Positions 25,701 through 39,200 of a stretch of DNA of 64,000 nucleotides are shown here, piece after piece. Below the pieces are notes generated by a model. It had not been told where the DNA came from and did no database searches. It was given only the letters and a program-made list of their open reading frames with translations. The stretch lies in assembly GCA_024305405.1 (NCBI GenBank), contig JAKNDB010000068.1, positions 6,129,501-6,193,500 on the forward strand. The letters run 5' to 3'. The first letter of the stretch is position 1. The number at the start of each line of letters is the position of its first letter. The position numbers were made by a program, and so were the translations under genes. This stretch comes from Dirofilaria immitis (taxonomy: Eukaryota; Nematoda; Chromadorea; Rhabditida; Onchocercidae).

Positions 25701-26432
25701 AACCTTTTCCATCCTTCAGTTATATAAAAATTAATCTGTTGAATTCATCATTTTTATAGCATATATATAAATTATATGATATGGTTATTTTTCAAATTTA
25801 AAAAAAAATTAAATCTTTCAAAAGAGACTGATGATCCTCTTGAATTCTGCATTCATATTGTTTTCATATGGCTTATAAATAATGAACATTTGTAAACGGA
25901 ATTTTAAAGATTCGAATTTTTATCTTATTTTATATCATAATAAAATCGAAGTACTGACTCATCAATTTATATTATTTAGTTAATTAACCTCAATAATTCA
26001 TCCCCAATATGCATAATAATCACCACATATATATATATATATATTCATAACTGAGTGTATACTTCATCCCGCGTCCTAGACTAGCTACACCAGACTGACT
26101 TACGGTCGCTCAACGATCACTACTCGTACCGTAACTCATTTTCCATGTGATTTGCTACGTTATCTTGTAATATTGAATGATAATGACAATTTTATGTTAC
26201 TTTGATGTGGTCTTGCGATAAAACACGTCTCTCATGTGAATGTATCTTTTGCAAAAGGATATGTAAGCTTCTCACTATCATGGTATTTATGTTTCAGGGT
26301 GATAGTGGAGCAGGTTTACAAGGATTTGTTAAACATCGTATTTTTCTGCTTGGCATACATTCTTTTGGTCCAAAAATTGTTATGATGGGTCGCCCTTTAC
26401 GGTTACCGATACTCGACGATATGCTCAACTGA
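22769..26432 (+). CDS. Secreted chymotrypsin-family (S1) serine protease
   Basis: Eight exons: 22769-22877, 23730-23792, 24084-24261, 24378-24512, 24715-24781, 25052-25148, 25508-25637, 26298-26432; about 304 residues. The N-terminus has a hydrophobic signal segment ([12 protein letters not shown]). A Cys in the pro-region (DLEMNC) and GQFPWAVAL follow. The catalytic triad is visible: His in [18 protein letters not shown], Asp in GYDFAIIEL, Ser in GDSGAGL. Oddities: the mature start is ISIGS rather than IVGG, the GDSGG box reads GDSGA, and the position equivalent to chymotrypsin 189 is Gly, so trypsin-like cleavage after Arg/Lys is not expected. Phases agree at all junctions if one base is missing from the A7 run at 25563-25569, which otherwise brings in a stop. 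Intron 1 carries a solo LTR. Substrate unknown. Confidence 0.85.
23160..23652 (+). mobile_element. Solo LTR of an LTR retrotransposon with 5-bp target duplication
   Basis: The element runs 23165-23647 (483 bp), flanked by GGAAG at 23160-23164 and again at 23648-23652. Its ends are a short inverted repeat, TGTCGCG at the left and CGCGATA at the right, i.e. the usual TG...CA with one C-to-T change. Inside are a TATAAA box (23474-23479) and AATAAA signals (23528 and 23633), all in plus orientation. Base composition is richer in GC than the surrounding intron. No coding part remains, so this is most likely the product of LTR-LTR recombination. The family (BEL/Pao or Gypsy) is undetermined. It sits in intron 1 of the serine protease gene, in the same orientation. 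Confidence 0.7.
25300..25463. repeat. AAT/AAC/TAG trinucleotide-rich intron segment
   Basis: Imperfect ATT and AAT triplets in serine protease intron 6, ending shortly before the acceptor used at 25507. The apparent start codon at 25399 is in this repeat and is not a gene start. Confidence 0.75.
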
Positions 26433-27715
26433 TATGCCATCTAACGGGAATATGTTATCATTTAGTTCCTTTTATACAATACCAGTCATAAATAATCCTT
26501 ATTTTTCACATTTATTATTTAAATAGCTTTGCATAAAAGAAAACAAAAGAAAGAAATTACATTGTTTTAATCATATTTTGCTAATCGTGGCGAAATTGGC
26601 TTCATTTCTTAAATGATTCTTATATTAATATTTGTAAATGTTATGAAACTTAAACGCTTTCGATAAATGGTGAATATTTCCACGTATGATTTTAATTATA
26701 GGACAAATTACTTATATATTACATGATTCGTAGTGATAATAAGTGAAGACAGTGATGAGTAAGATATTCAGATGAAACCTATGTTGTTATTACGTTTAGC
26801 ACGCACTCAAATAATGAGAAATCATAATAACCAATATATACAAAACATTAAGTATATCAGAGTGGCTTACACATGACAATCATGCCATGAATAATGAGAT
26901 TGACGTACGTTGATTCGGCACATGTTTCTTCAATTACAAGAAAAATAAATCAAATTTGTGGAAGATGCTTTTTATGTTTCATAAGCATTTTAAAATGATA
27001 ATTAAGTGACGCAATGAAATTTTGATAGTTCATGTTGCTATATAGATATCGATTACGGAATATGTAGTCAAAGATAAGACTGGACAGAATCAAGTTAAGT
27101 TAATATAATTTTGATCTTCCGTTCATAATTAATGATTTTTAAATTGCAAGTTTAGTTCTAAAGTTAAACTCAATTACATATTACGAACATATAAGCATAG
27201 TATGAGAAAAAAGTATTCCAAGTTGACTACGTATTTCTCTATTATTTCTTTTTCCGCCTATTTCGATACTGCCTTAATTCCTTTTAGATTTTTCATCTAT
27301 ATTTGTATTATTAAAAGAGAATATTGTAGATAGAATTTATTATTGATCAATTGCTGTTTAATTGTTTACTCTAATTGTTTAAATCTTCAACATAATTGGA
27401 TATCTCTCCGGGAGAGAGATTGAGATTAAAAATTTGTATCCAAAGCAAAGTGTCTTCATTTCTGATTTCTGTGCCACTGTTGTTTATGCTGACTTATTCA
27501 CATTGCTTATATTTTGTTCACTTCTCCATTTATCGTTTAGACTTTAAGCTAGAATAATCAAATGAGTCAATTGTAATTAATCACTTAATGTAGATGTAGG
27601 ATAAATCATATGATCGTATTCATATTATCTTGAGATATTCTATTCGATCGCCCATGTATTAATATGAGTAGTCATTGAAGGCAATTATAATTATAGATTA
27701 TCACTGAATTCCTTA
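26433..27715. other. Intergenic region between the protease and coatomer genes
   Basis: No exon recognised. A short palindrome around CTCTCCGGGAGAG occurs near 27405. The right end should hold the coatomer promoter. Confidence 0.5.
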
Positions 27716-30700
27716 ATGATGAAACGGGACAAGAAGGATGAAGAAAACAGTGTCGGTAATCCTTTTCTTAATCTCGATAAAACAACTGTCCTACAGGAGG
27801 TATTCATTTGTTATAAAAGTTTAATGTTTATCATTTATTCGTAACCCAACCATTCATCAGAAGAAGATTCACACTGCTGGAATCATTCTGAAATGAGATT
27901 GTAATTTTTTAAGATGAAGTAGTTATAAGATAGTATCAAGTGATACCGATATTGCAGTATTTTTGTACAAGATATTAACCGTCCATAATTTTCCATATAT
28001 AATTTGGAAAAGAATGTAAACTAATTACCCATGTCATTTGACTGATTAAATTCATTTGAATTACTTCTTTTATATTAATTAATATTTTCATGTAGCAATT
28101 GTGCAAAACTCAAAGGAAGCAGAAGTAATACTTTATTTATTAAAAAGTTTCCTTTTTATTTGAAAATTTAGGCTCGTGCTTTCAACGAAACACCAATAAA
28201 TACACGAAGATGTAGTCTAATCTTGAGTAAGTTATTATATTTACGGCAACAAGGTGAAACTATTGGGCGTACTGAAGCGACGGAAACTTTTTTCGCTATA
28301 ACAAAATTATGGCAAAGTAAAAATTCAAATCTGCGACGCTTGGTCTATCTTGCAATTAAGGAGTTTTGTGATATCTCTAATGATGTTATTATTGTTACTA
28401 GCAGGTTTGTTAAAATTCAGTCTAACTTGTTTTCTATTTGAATAATATTTGTCGTTCATTTGTGTATTTTCATTTGATTTGGAAACTAAATAGTAAAGGC
28501 TCATATAATATACTTTAGTCTTACAAAGGATATGACTGGCCGAGAAGACATCTATCGTGCACCAGCTATTCGAGCTTTGTGTTGCATAATTGATGGAAAT
28601 ATATTGCAAGCTATTGAACGATATATGAAACAGGTTATAAACTATTACATAATCTTATAAACTATGACTAAAAGATTCTATTTTAAAATCCAAAAAGAAA
28701 AAAAATTATTCCTTGATATGAACATATGAACAAATAGGGCAATGAAGAATGTGACTGATATGAGGATATGTGTTACTTTCAGGCAATTGTTGATAGAAAT
28801 TCAGCGGTTGCTTCAGCAGCTCTTGTTTCGTCACTCCATCTGCTTCAGAAGAATCCGGAAGTAGTACGTCGTTGGGCAAATGAGGTTCAGGAGGCTGTTT
28901 CATCGGATAGGTTTACTAATTTGCATGTTTGCTTGTCGATTACATTAAATTTTTTTGTATCGGTTAAGCAGATTATTTTTAATTATGTAGTATGCTATTA
29001 TTGATTCACGGTATAAATGATATCATGTATTCTTAGAAGTTAAGTTTAATGAAATAATCATATACTTCTAGCCATCAAAATGGCATAATGAATTATTGAA
29101 AATCCAAAATTTTTAATCTATTTTAATGTAAAGATAAAATATTTATGGAAGACTAAACAAATGATCTTTTTCTGCAAAAATCTGATTTCAGCAATATGGT
29201 CCAATTTCATGCACTCGGCTTGCTATACCATATTCGTAATAGTGATCGTTTAGCAGTAAATAAATTAGTTCAAAAATGGAGTAAATCATCATTACGCTCT
29301 CCTTTCGCAACCTGCTATCTCATTCGACTTGCTGCCAAACTTATCGAAGAAGATGAAGCGGGGTAAGTTTCTGGGATCTTCTAATAAACTGGTATAATTT
29401 TCCCAAATTTTTGTCTCCTGAATTTGTTTTGTTGGCAATCAATGCCATAATCTGCATAACTAGAATACGAAGAAACCATTAACTTTTCCTGCTAACATAA
29501 CAATATAATATAGCAGTTATTCATAGATGTTCCCTTCATTCATTAATGAAACAACTAATTAGCGCCAATGATTTTTTAGAGCGGAAAGTCCGTTTTTCCA
29601 ATTTATTGAATCATGCCTCCGTCATAAATGTGAAATGGTCATCTATGAGGCTGCTTCTGCAATTGTTCGTTTGCCACGAACAACTTCATCGGAATTGTCA
29701 CCAGCTATTTCAGTGTTACAACTTTTCTGTTCGTCTCCGAAACCGGCATTACGGTTTGCGGCTGTTCGTACTTTGAACAAGGTCTTTGAATTAAAAATTT
29801 TTAATATTTGGCACATCCGGGCTACAAGATTTTTTTTTATAGCAACTATTCGTATAGATTTTTCTTTTTGGGTGCAGAGAAAGCTTACTGCTTTGTAACG
29901 TGTATGTATTACAAAATGATTATCAAAATTATTGGCAGAATTTTTGTGCGACCTATTGTATGGTACGTCTTTTGTTCTGTCGATAATATTCTCTAACTTT
30001 CATTTTTAGGTGTCAATGAAACATCCGCAAGCAGTAACATCATGCAATGTCGATTTAGAGCAATTGATAACAGATCAAAATCGTTCCATAGCAACTCTTG
30101 CAATCACAACACTTCTTAAAACTGGAGCAGAATCATCAGTGGAAAGATTGATGAAACAAATTAGCACATTTGTGAATGAAATAAGTGATGAATTTAAGGC
30201 AATGATACTTATTCAGTTTTTCGAAACTTGTGTTATGTAATTAAGCTGCAAAGTACATGAAAGTGAAGTTAGAAAAAGCAACCATTAATAAGCATTCTGT
30301 GAATTAAAAATTAACGGTTGAACTGTACTACCCAAAATTCTTCTCTAGTATTGCTGCTTGACTATTCTAATGTTATCCGTAATTTCTATCCTTCGATACA
30401 TAATTGTTGGATTTCTAGTGATTCTATAACTAGTATAGTTGCTGACAATTTTATTAAACAATCTCATGTTGCAAATTATATTTATATATGATTTATTAAC
30501 TCCCTTAGATTGATTGAAACTAAATGGAATGATGTCTTTTACGCCGTGGATTTCGTTTTCGTATATCTACTTACAGGTAGTGGTGATTGAAGCAATTCGT
30601 TCACTGTGTGCTCGCTATCCACGCAAGCACTCGACCCTTATGTCGTTTCTGGCCACAATGTTACGCGATGATGGTGGTTTCGATTATAAGAAAAGCATTG

Positions 30701-33700
30701 TTGATACTATTATTGCTATAATTGATGAGAATTCGGATGCAAAGGAAGCAGGTACTGTATAGTTTTCTATGTTTGCTGTTTTTCTGTTGATTCATTTTTT
30801 TCTTTTTCTTAATATTTGAAGCAGTAAATTAAGATAAAATTGTTTTGAAGTTGTATGGATATATCATATTTTTGGTTTTTTGGATCATAAGCACAAATTT
30901 CAGGATTATCGCATTTGTGTGAATTCATCGAGGACTGCGAGCACCCCGTTCTTGCAACCCGTATATTACACTTGCTTGGCCGTGAGGCACCGACAACTGC
31001 TAGTCCAGCCCGTTATATCCGTTTTATCTACAACCGAGTTATTCTGGAAGCTACTCAAGTGCACTTTGTTTCGTTGTTGCAATAAATTTCAGAATATATT
31101 ATCGCTATAAAACTTAAGATTGTAATCTAACGTGAGGTTTTAAGGGGTTGAAGACTCTTAGAGGAACATTATTTTATAATTGATGCAATTATTTTTCCAA
31201 GGCATAAAAAGAATTTTCGTGTTTATGATATTAGATATAGCATTCATTAAAAAAAGTAGAAAGATGAAGTCTATAAAATTAAGAAATGCACCATGATATA
31301 ACATCACAGCGACTCTCAAAAAATTGTCAGTTTTTCGAAAAGAGAATTAAAAACAAAAGAAAATTTTGCGAAAATCGAGGTAATCAATTTTTAGTAAAAT
31401 ATCTTATTTTCAAGGTTCGCGCTGCAGCAGTAAGTGCTTTGGCCAAATTTGGCGCTCAGTGTCCCGATTTGCGACCATCGATACAAGTATTGTTGAAACG
31501 CTGCTTGCTTGATACGGATGATGAAGTGCGCGATCGAGCAACCTACTTTTGTCAATTTTAGAGACGGAAAATCCTCATCTAATAGTAAACTATATTCTGA
31601 ATGGACTGCAGGTTAATCTTTATTTTTCTTAAAATAGCATGCTGTTTTATATTCTGCATTATTTTTTAAAAGGAAAAGTTTTGTAGAAAAATAATTTAGT
31701 TATTATATTTGCAAAATCCAAATGTTATATTTATTTTGCACATGTATTTTACACCATGGAAGGATGAAGTCTATAGAAATTTTATACTCTGCTATTCACA
31801 TTACACTTTTTAAAGGTATCAGTTCCTGGACTTGAAAGAGCACTGGAACAATACGTAACTAATGGAGAATATGATAAACCATTTGATTTGAAAATAGTAC
31901 CAATTTCTGCTCTTCCATTATCTGTGACAGAAGTTAAGAAGCCTTCACTCTCCGTAGAGACAATTTCAGACAAAAAGAAGAAAAAAGCATCTCGACAAGA
32001 GATTTATGCAGGTCACTGACAAACTCGTGGAGTTGTTAACTTAAACATTTAATATTAATTTCTATTCAAAATTTTATTTTAAGATTTAAAAATATTTTTT
32101 CTCTTCATTATTTAGTTCTTCTTGAAATAATTCTGGGGATTGGATCAAGATCGAATAATAATAAAGTGATATTATTCACAGATTTTGATTTTACAGAGCA
32201 ATTAGCAGCTATTCCGGAGTTTGCTAATTTGGGTCCGTTGTTTAAATCTTCGCAACCAACAGCATTAACAGACGAAGTGACTGAGTATAGCGTCGTATGC
32301 GTCAAACATATTTTCCCACAATATATTGTTCTACAGGTGAAATTTAATAGCAGAAGTTTGATTATGAACTCTTTCCTAAGAATTAATTAACTTATTTTTA
32401 TTGATATTTTCTATCATTATCTTATAAATGAATTCCAGTTCGACTGTAACAACACGCTGAATGATCAATTGCTGGAGAATGTTTATGTTGAATTGGAGCA
32501 AGCACCAGATGCGGAAGAATGGATGATTTTGCACACAGTACCACTGGAAAAATTACCATTTGGTGTACAGTCGACCACATATGTACTGCTGAAAATACCC
32601 TCAACACCTGGTGTTGTGACAGCAACATTCAGTGGCATTTTGAAATTTAAAGTCCGTGATATTGATCCTATAACAGGCGAATTCGAGAGGGACGAAAGTT
32701 ATAATGACACTTTTGTGGTATGCCATTAAATTCTTAGGAATTTTGATGTTTGATTATCAAGTAATATTTGAAGGCTTTAAGTATCATAAAATATGGAAAA
32801 TTAATTTTTGGATATAATTAATTAGTTTTATGCAGCAATTGGTTTATATCGATATAGTCATTAAGTTCTAGTGCATAATGGTTTTTAATTATTATTTAAT
32901 AATTCGAACTGGTAAGATAGTAGTATAATCCACCTAATTAGTCAGTCATGAAGGTTTATTTTTTTAGAAGAAAAAAATTATTTTAGAAGTTGATGTATAA
33001 TCTCCTATGTTTTTCCTACTTTAAAAAATTGTTTCTATAAGTGAGTGTGTAGTCTGGTAAGAAGCTTAGAAATGTTATAATTTTTTATAGCTGGAGGAAA
33101 TTGAAATAACCGTTGCTGATCATGTACAACCAGTACAACGAACTAATTTCGCTGTTGGTTGGGAACAGATTGGTAGTACGAATGAAAATGAAGATACATA
33201 TGCCTTATCAACAGTACATACACTACAAGGTTCGTTCGGTATTGGTTCCATCTTTACAAAAAAATAAACATATATTTTTAATCTCACAAAATCTTATATC
33301 TTAGGGAGTGAGAATTGCAGTTATTATCGTTGTAAAGTAAGGTATATTATATATATAAACTTTCAAGTAGAAGCTTGTAAGTTATTCAAATCCTGAATGG
33401 TCTAATATTTGGTATAGCATTTCGATGATTAGTATAAGCTTCTACTGGGTAGTTGGCTCTTTAACACAGTCAAATTTTCTGTTAAAAAATTTTTTTGTTA
33501 AGGAATTGAATGGTTTAACATCTCTTCGTCTCTTTCATAGAGAGCTTTGAGGTTAAAAATTTTTGCCAAGTATTACTGTTTCAGTAGTTATCGTTATTTC
33601 CACTGAATCTATAATTTCAAGATTTTATGAATTATTGCTTATATTAATTTATTTTTATTTTCCTGTTTAAAGTACTAATTTTATATAAGCAACGTAAACA

Positions 33701-34343
33701 TTGCTAGTAATGTTGCGTTGAAATATATTTAAAAATTATATTGTAGATGCAGTGAGAGAACTGATCAAATGCATAGGGTTAGGCCCATGTGAACGATCCG
33801 ATCGCGTGACGGAAGGTAGAAGTGCACATTTACTTCTTCTCGCTGGTGTATTTCGTGGTGGATATGAAGTTTTAGCAAAAGCGCGGCTTACACTAGACTC
33901 AGTTGACAAAATTGTTGCAATGAATTTCATAGTCAGGTGACATTCTTCTATTGCTCAATTAGTAGAGATCATGTTGCAAAGGAAAATTCCTTTATGGATC
34001 ACTAGTTGTTATTGATTATAATAAAGAACATAAGGTGAGGATTTTTCTAGCTTATTTAGAAATGATGCTTCTTATGCTATATTGCTGCAATATATTTTGC
34101 TCCTCACTATAATCAATTTGTCTTCTAAAATGTGTATAATAGCATATTATTGCATGAAATGAGACTAAGCAATATCATTTATCAAAGTGTAGTTTAGCAG
34201 TTTATCTTGTATAGTTATTTGAAATATCATTTATCTTATATTTATTTATATCGTCTGTTAAAAAACGAAACATCACAAAAGGATGAAATTTCAGATCTGA
34301 CGATTCAACAGTAAGTGAAATTATAGGAGGTGCAGTAGCTTGA
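27716..34343 (+). CDS. copg-1: Coatomer subunit gamma (COPI coat)
   Basis: Sixteen exons: 27716-27799, 28172-28404, 28519-28633, 28783-28910, 29192-29362, 29580-29781, 30010-30198, 30577-30751, 30904-31058, 31415-31611, 31816-32011, 32197-32336, 32439-32717, 33091-33229, 33747-33936, 34295-34343; about 880 residues against 874 in human COPG1. Near-identical blocks run throughout: [105 protein letters not shown] and, in the appendage, [11 protein letters not shown]. The adaptin-like N-terminal solenoid (exons 1-11) and the C-terminal appendage (exons 12-16) are both complete. The subunit is part of the COPI coat for Golgi-to-ER and intra-Golgi vesicles. Exon 10 needs one extra T in the 31547-31550 run. 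Intron 7 begins with GC rather than GT. ATG occurs twice at 27716 and 27719. An AATAAA lies at 34366-34371. Confidence 0.97.
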
Positions 34344-36278
34344 ACTCATGAATTAACGGCTATTAAATAAATTAACGATATTTTGCAATTATTTGTGATT
34401 TTTCATATCTATTGTTTTTTATTCTAAAAATTTATTGTATTTTTTTCCAGAAATTTATTAATGGCTACTGAATACATTCTTGGTACTACTTCGATGAATT
34501 TAAATTTTTTACAATTTCACATTTTTTAATTTTAACTGTTTTATTGAGTATTTGACTCATTTTTTAAAAGCAGAAAACTTCACTGCATCGAAGTTTAAAA
34601 CTTTTTGAAATATATTTGAAGAAATAACTAAATTATGGAGGCGGACCAAATTATGCTGTTCCCTATCAATTAATATGGAGTACCTTTGATGGGATTTGTT
34701 TGAATCTAATCATTTCATCACATTATAATGTTTCTTATTTTTATTTAACCATCGATTACCGCTTTCATTCGTGTTTTAATCTAACTCTTAAATAAGAACA
34801 GAATATTATCTTTATTGTTGTTGTATTAGATTTAACTTTTTAAAATAACATCTATTCTTGTTGGGTATTGTATTCAGTTTAGCCGTTTCCTATATCAATA
34901 AGCAATTCCGCATTATAAAGACATATAAATCCGTCGTTTCTTCCCGTAGTTTTTTCTGTGCTTTCTTTCTAACTTTAATCAGTGCATGAATAAATTTCAC
35001 TCGCTTATTCAACATTTATAATAATCCCTCGAGGTTTTTATAACGTACTTCTATAAGTCAAGATTGCTGCATTTGAGATTAAGCTGGTATATACGCATGA
35101 GAATATCAGTTATATTAAATAGAGATTAAAAAAGTGGAGTTCTGATTTAAGTTGGCACAAGATATAGATTTTTTCAGTACTTTTGAATTGATGAAGCCGA
35201 AAATCATAAATTTATATTTTTTATAGCTATCAACAATGATATTCAACGAAAAAATTTTTTAAATTGATGTATTGTACTACTCGTCGTGAATTATTACCAA
35301 TTGTTTTGGAAGGGATATATGTTACTATTGCTAAACAGATAAAATCAAATATTTTCAGTGATTGCGACGACCTATAATGTGACAATTTTAAGACAATTTT
35401 TGACAATTTTTATTCGTCCTATACTTGCATATTCTTGTATTTTGTTACTTCAAATCGTAAACATTTTATTTCGTCTTCCATATCAATACATGCTTTTATC
35501 ATTTGGATTATTTTATTCATTATAATATTATAATGTAGCACATACACCTATGTTGACGTAGAATACTAAGCGATTATTACAAAGTTCATTACAAGTATAA
35601 TTGAAAAAATAAATTTTTGAATAAATAGTAATCATCTGATGATTGAGTTTCATGTTAAGTTCTAATAAATTACGTATAATTGTTCTTTTACTTCATATAT
35701 CGCTCATTGTTCGGATACGTCTGACGTTTTGCATTCCTGGAGTATACGTTAACGCTCGACGTATAAATTTCTTTTGAACTGTAGAATTCAAATCTGTAAA
35801 AATAATAGAGATATTCGAAAATTTTCAAAGTATGAAGCTTTAAGTTTGGAGAAAAGAACCGTAACAAAAGGCATTTCTTTTTTATAATATACAGTTATGC
35901 TTTATTGATATTAAAATGCTTATCAATTAATTATCACAAACCGTATATATCATCGATTTTTGGTAATATTCCCATATCATATTTTAATTGCATATTTTCC
36001 TGCAAGAAAAATTTAAATTCATAATTAATGTGAAAGAAACAAAATACTTTAGTATAACAAAATTATAGTAATTAATAAGCATTACCAAAGTATGTTAATT
36101 TGAAATGAAAAATAACGATGATTGTATATTAGAACTTTATTAACCATATACTATGTGATTGATTTTAGCAAAGAATAGAAATTGAATTTGATAGTAGCAA
36201 TTTTAAATAACATTTATTCCAATTTAATTCTTTCTTACATAAATTTTAGAATAAAAATAATCGCATACAAATATTTAT
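34344..36278. other. Intergenic region between converging coatomer and TWK channel genes
   Basis: Two genes end towards each other here. A polyadenylation hexamer AATAAA at 34366 fits the coatomer transcript. Nothing else is recognised in the rest of this AT-rich stretch. Confidence 0.5.
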
Positions 36279-39200
36279 TTATATCATCGAAAGTATATGC
36301 CGTACTTTGTAATTATTATTAGAGGAAGCAGACGAGAAAATTCCCAACGTAGATTCATGTTGTAATGTACTACGATCATTATTTGATTCGCAACTATCGT
36401 TCGTTGGTTGCAAAACTTCATCACGGGATATGATATTATCATCAAAAATTGGTAATGTAATAATCAATAACTAAAATTTAAATAAATTTGAATAACGATG
36501 AGATAAAAATTTTAGTAGCTGTAGTAGACAAATAAATGATAATTAATTAATGTTAATAATTTCTGTATTGCTCATACTATTATTTATCATAATATATAAT
36601 TAATCTACTAACAATGTAAATGAAACATTGAAATATTTTTCAAATCTAAATGATCTAAATAATATGATAAAAGATGAGATTAGTTGAATTAATAAGAATA
36701 AAGAATTAAGTGATCCATTACTATGATAAATAATTACTATATTAGTTAATTTAAATATAAGGTGAAAAAAATAATGATTAATAAGCAAGAATTATTTAAA
36801 AACCTCAATATTTGGTGCTAACCATTGGAATACTATGCGTCCTTCCGATCGTCTCAATAATCGCTCGAAAAATAATTCCAGATTAATTGCCGCATTAATT
36901 AAGCAATGTTCTAATTTCTTATATCCATTACTATTAACAATAGATAGAAGTGTTAAGCCAAAAGGAAATATTAATGCGATCATTGGATTATGTTCAAGAT
37001 TTGAAGGCATCATATCACCCAATCCAATTATAGCCATTGTTATGTAACTAATCAGTATTTATTACGATATATTAAATTTTTAATCTAATCACTAGAAATC
37101 GAGAAATTGAGATTTTTAAGAAAAAAAAGATAATCGGAACTTGAATAAAATTTGTTTTGTTTGTTGAAAGAATCATAAAAAAAACACATTGCTATTGCAA
37201 TTTTAAAAAATTGCTAACTATAAAATAATAATTAAGTTATATTTTCCTGGATTGTTTCTACATATACTTAATCGTTGCATTTAAAATTCTAAACACTGTA
37301 AAATGTATAATCATAATGATTTCATAATGTCTCTATAGAAAGAAACAAAAATAATTTTGTTCAAGTTACTTATATATATATATATATATATGAGTTGTTA
37401 TTTTATTATCAAATTAATGAAATATTTGAAAGATTAAGGTTTAATTGACTTATTAGTAAAATTAATTTACATATACAAAATTACCACTAAAAATTTAGAA
37501 GAAACTATTTTAATATTTATAGAGAAAATAACAGAGAGAAAAAAAAGGTTAGAGAGAAAATAACAAAGAAAAAAGATATTCTGAGATATTTAATAATTTA
37601 TAATAACTCAATTTATCTATAATAAATAACAACAAACCAGAAGTAAAATGCATCACCAAATGTCATTCCAGATGATATGTTACGATTCTCATAGATGATA
37701 AGCACAATTATTGTACAAATTACTAAATAAATTGCGGTAATCAGAACAAATAACTTCAACGGAAATTCAACATCCTCAAAACATTGGATCATTTTGGACA
37801 AAAATATATATTATCAAAAATCCGTTTTTAGTAACGCTTAAATAAGCCAAATTAAGGAATTATATTTTGTACATTAATATTTTCACGACAAATTTGATAT
37901 CTTATTGAACAACTTAATAATTTCTAAGAATTGCTCCATCTTATTATTTATGATGATTTTTTACTTATCTTAAGAATAATTTATCATTAAATATTTAGAA
38001 TAATTTGAAATTAAAATTAACCCACAAAATTTTTTTCATTGAAGAAAAGAAAAATATGATGAACAAAATAAAACAATCGAGTTCATTTTATTGTATTTTT
38101 TAATCAAGAAATTTTGAAAATAAGATTAATCCTTATTCTAAATTCTAGTTTAAAATTGATTTTTACTTCGATTTTATTTCAAATTTGCCAAAAAACAAGT
38201 TTTTATATTTATATCAAATATATTATATTTTTTAACATTAGGCCAACTTAATATGAAATGAAGTGATGCGAATTAACTCACTTTATATTCGGCATCATTA
38301 TTCGCAATATCTGATATCTTGTAATTTCGTGCTCCCATTTTCCTAAAATATTTGAAAGTTTTAATAAACTTAAGATTTCTGAAATGATTATTAAAACAGA
38401 AATCCATGCTTAATATTTCTGTGCAAAATATTTTATCAAAAAAGTTTTTAAAAAGAATATTATTGCAGAACTAGGAAAATTATCGCAATACATCATTGCT
38501 TCATATTTTAATTATTACATACTTTTGCTTCTTCATAGTTTATTTTTGTGTCAACAACCTCTTTAATTTTAATTCTAAAATAAATCAATTAACTGTCATT
38601 CTGAAACATGTAATAATGATCTATCAATAATGATATAGTCTTTTATCAGAAATTTGAATTGCTAAAATTGCGAAAATCTACCGACGCTTTTTCGTAATTT
38701 CAATTTCAATTAATTTGCAATTTTGTGTTCTTGCATTTCCGTTTAAACATTTAAAAATTTGAAATTTTATAGAATAACTTATAATGAAATTATTAATTAT
38801 CCTTATGAAAATATAAGAAAATATTCGTGTCATTTTGCATGAAGAAGGATACAAAATTAATTCCATACGCAATAATTTTATTTGTAGAAAGAGTAGAACT
38901 AACCAAAAATATCGACGACATGTATTGTATACTCTAGTTAGATACCGTAATAAGATATTACCAATATCTTGTAATACGGCTAACATTAATGGTATTCCAA
39001 TGATCGAATATATTACTGTTAGCTACAATCTATTTCATTATTCGATACGATTTAAAGATGACAACCATGTAGTAATTATAAAACGAACAGGATATACATA
39101 TCGCAAAAACTGAGAATATATTGACTCCATTCTACCGTAATAAATTCATCGTGACTACTGCATTACTACCTAACTATTTTCGGAGTTAATAGTGTATAAT

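Noticed and set aside
33736..33940. Minus-strand frame across the coatomer appendage exon
   Set aside because: Shadow of coatomer exon 15, whose plus-strand translation is highly conserved.
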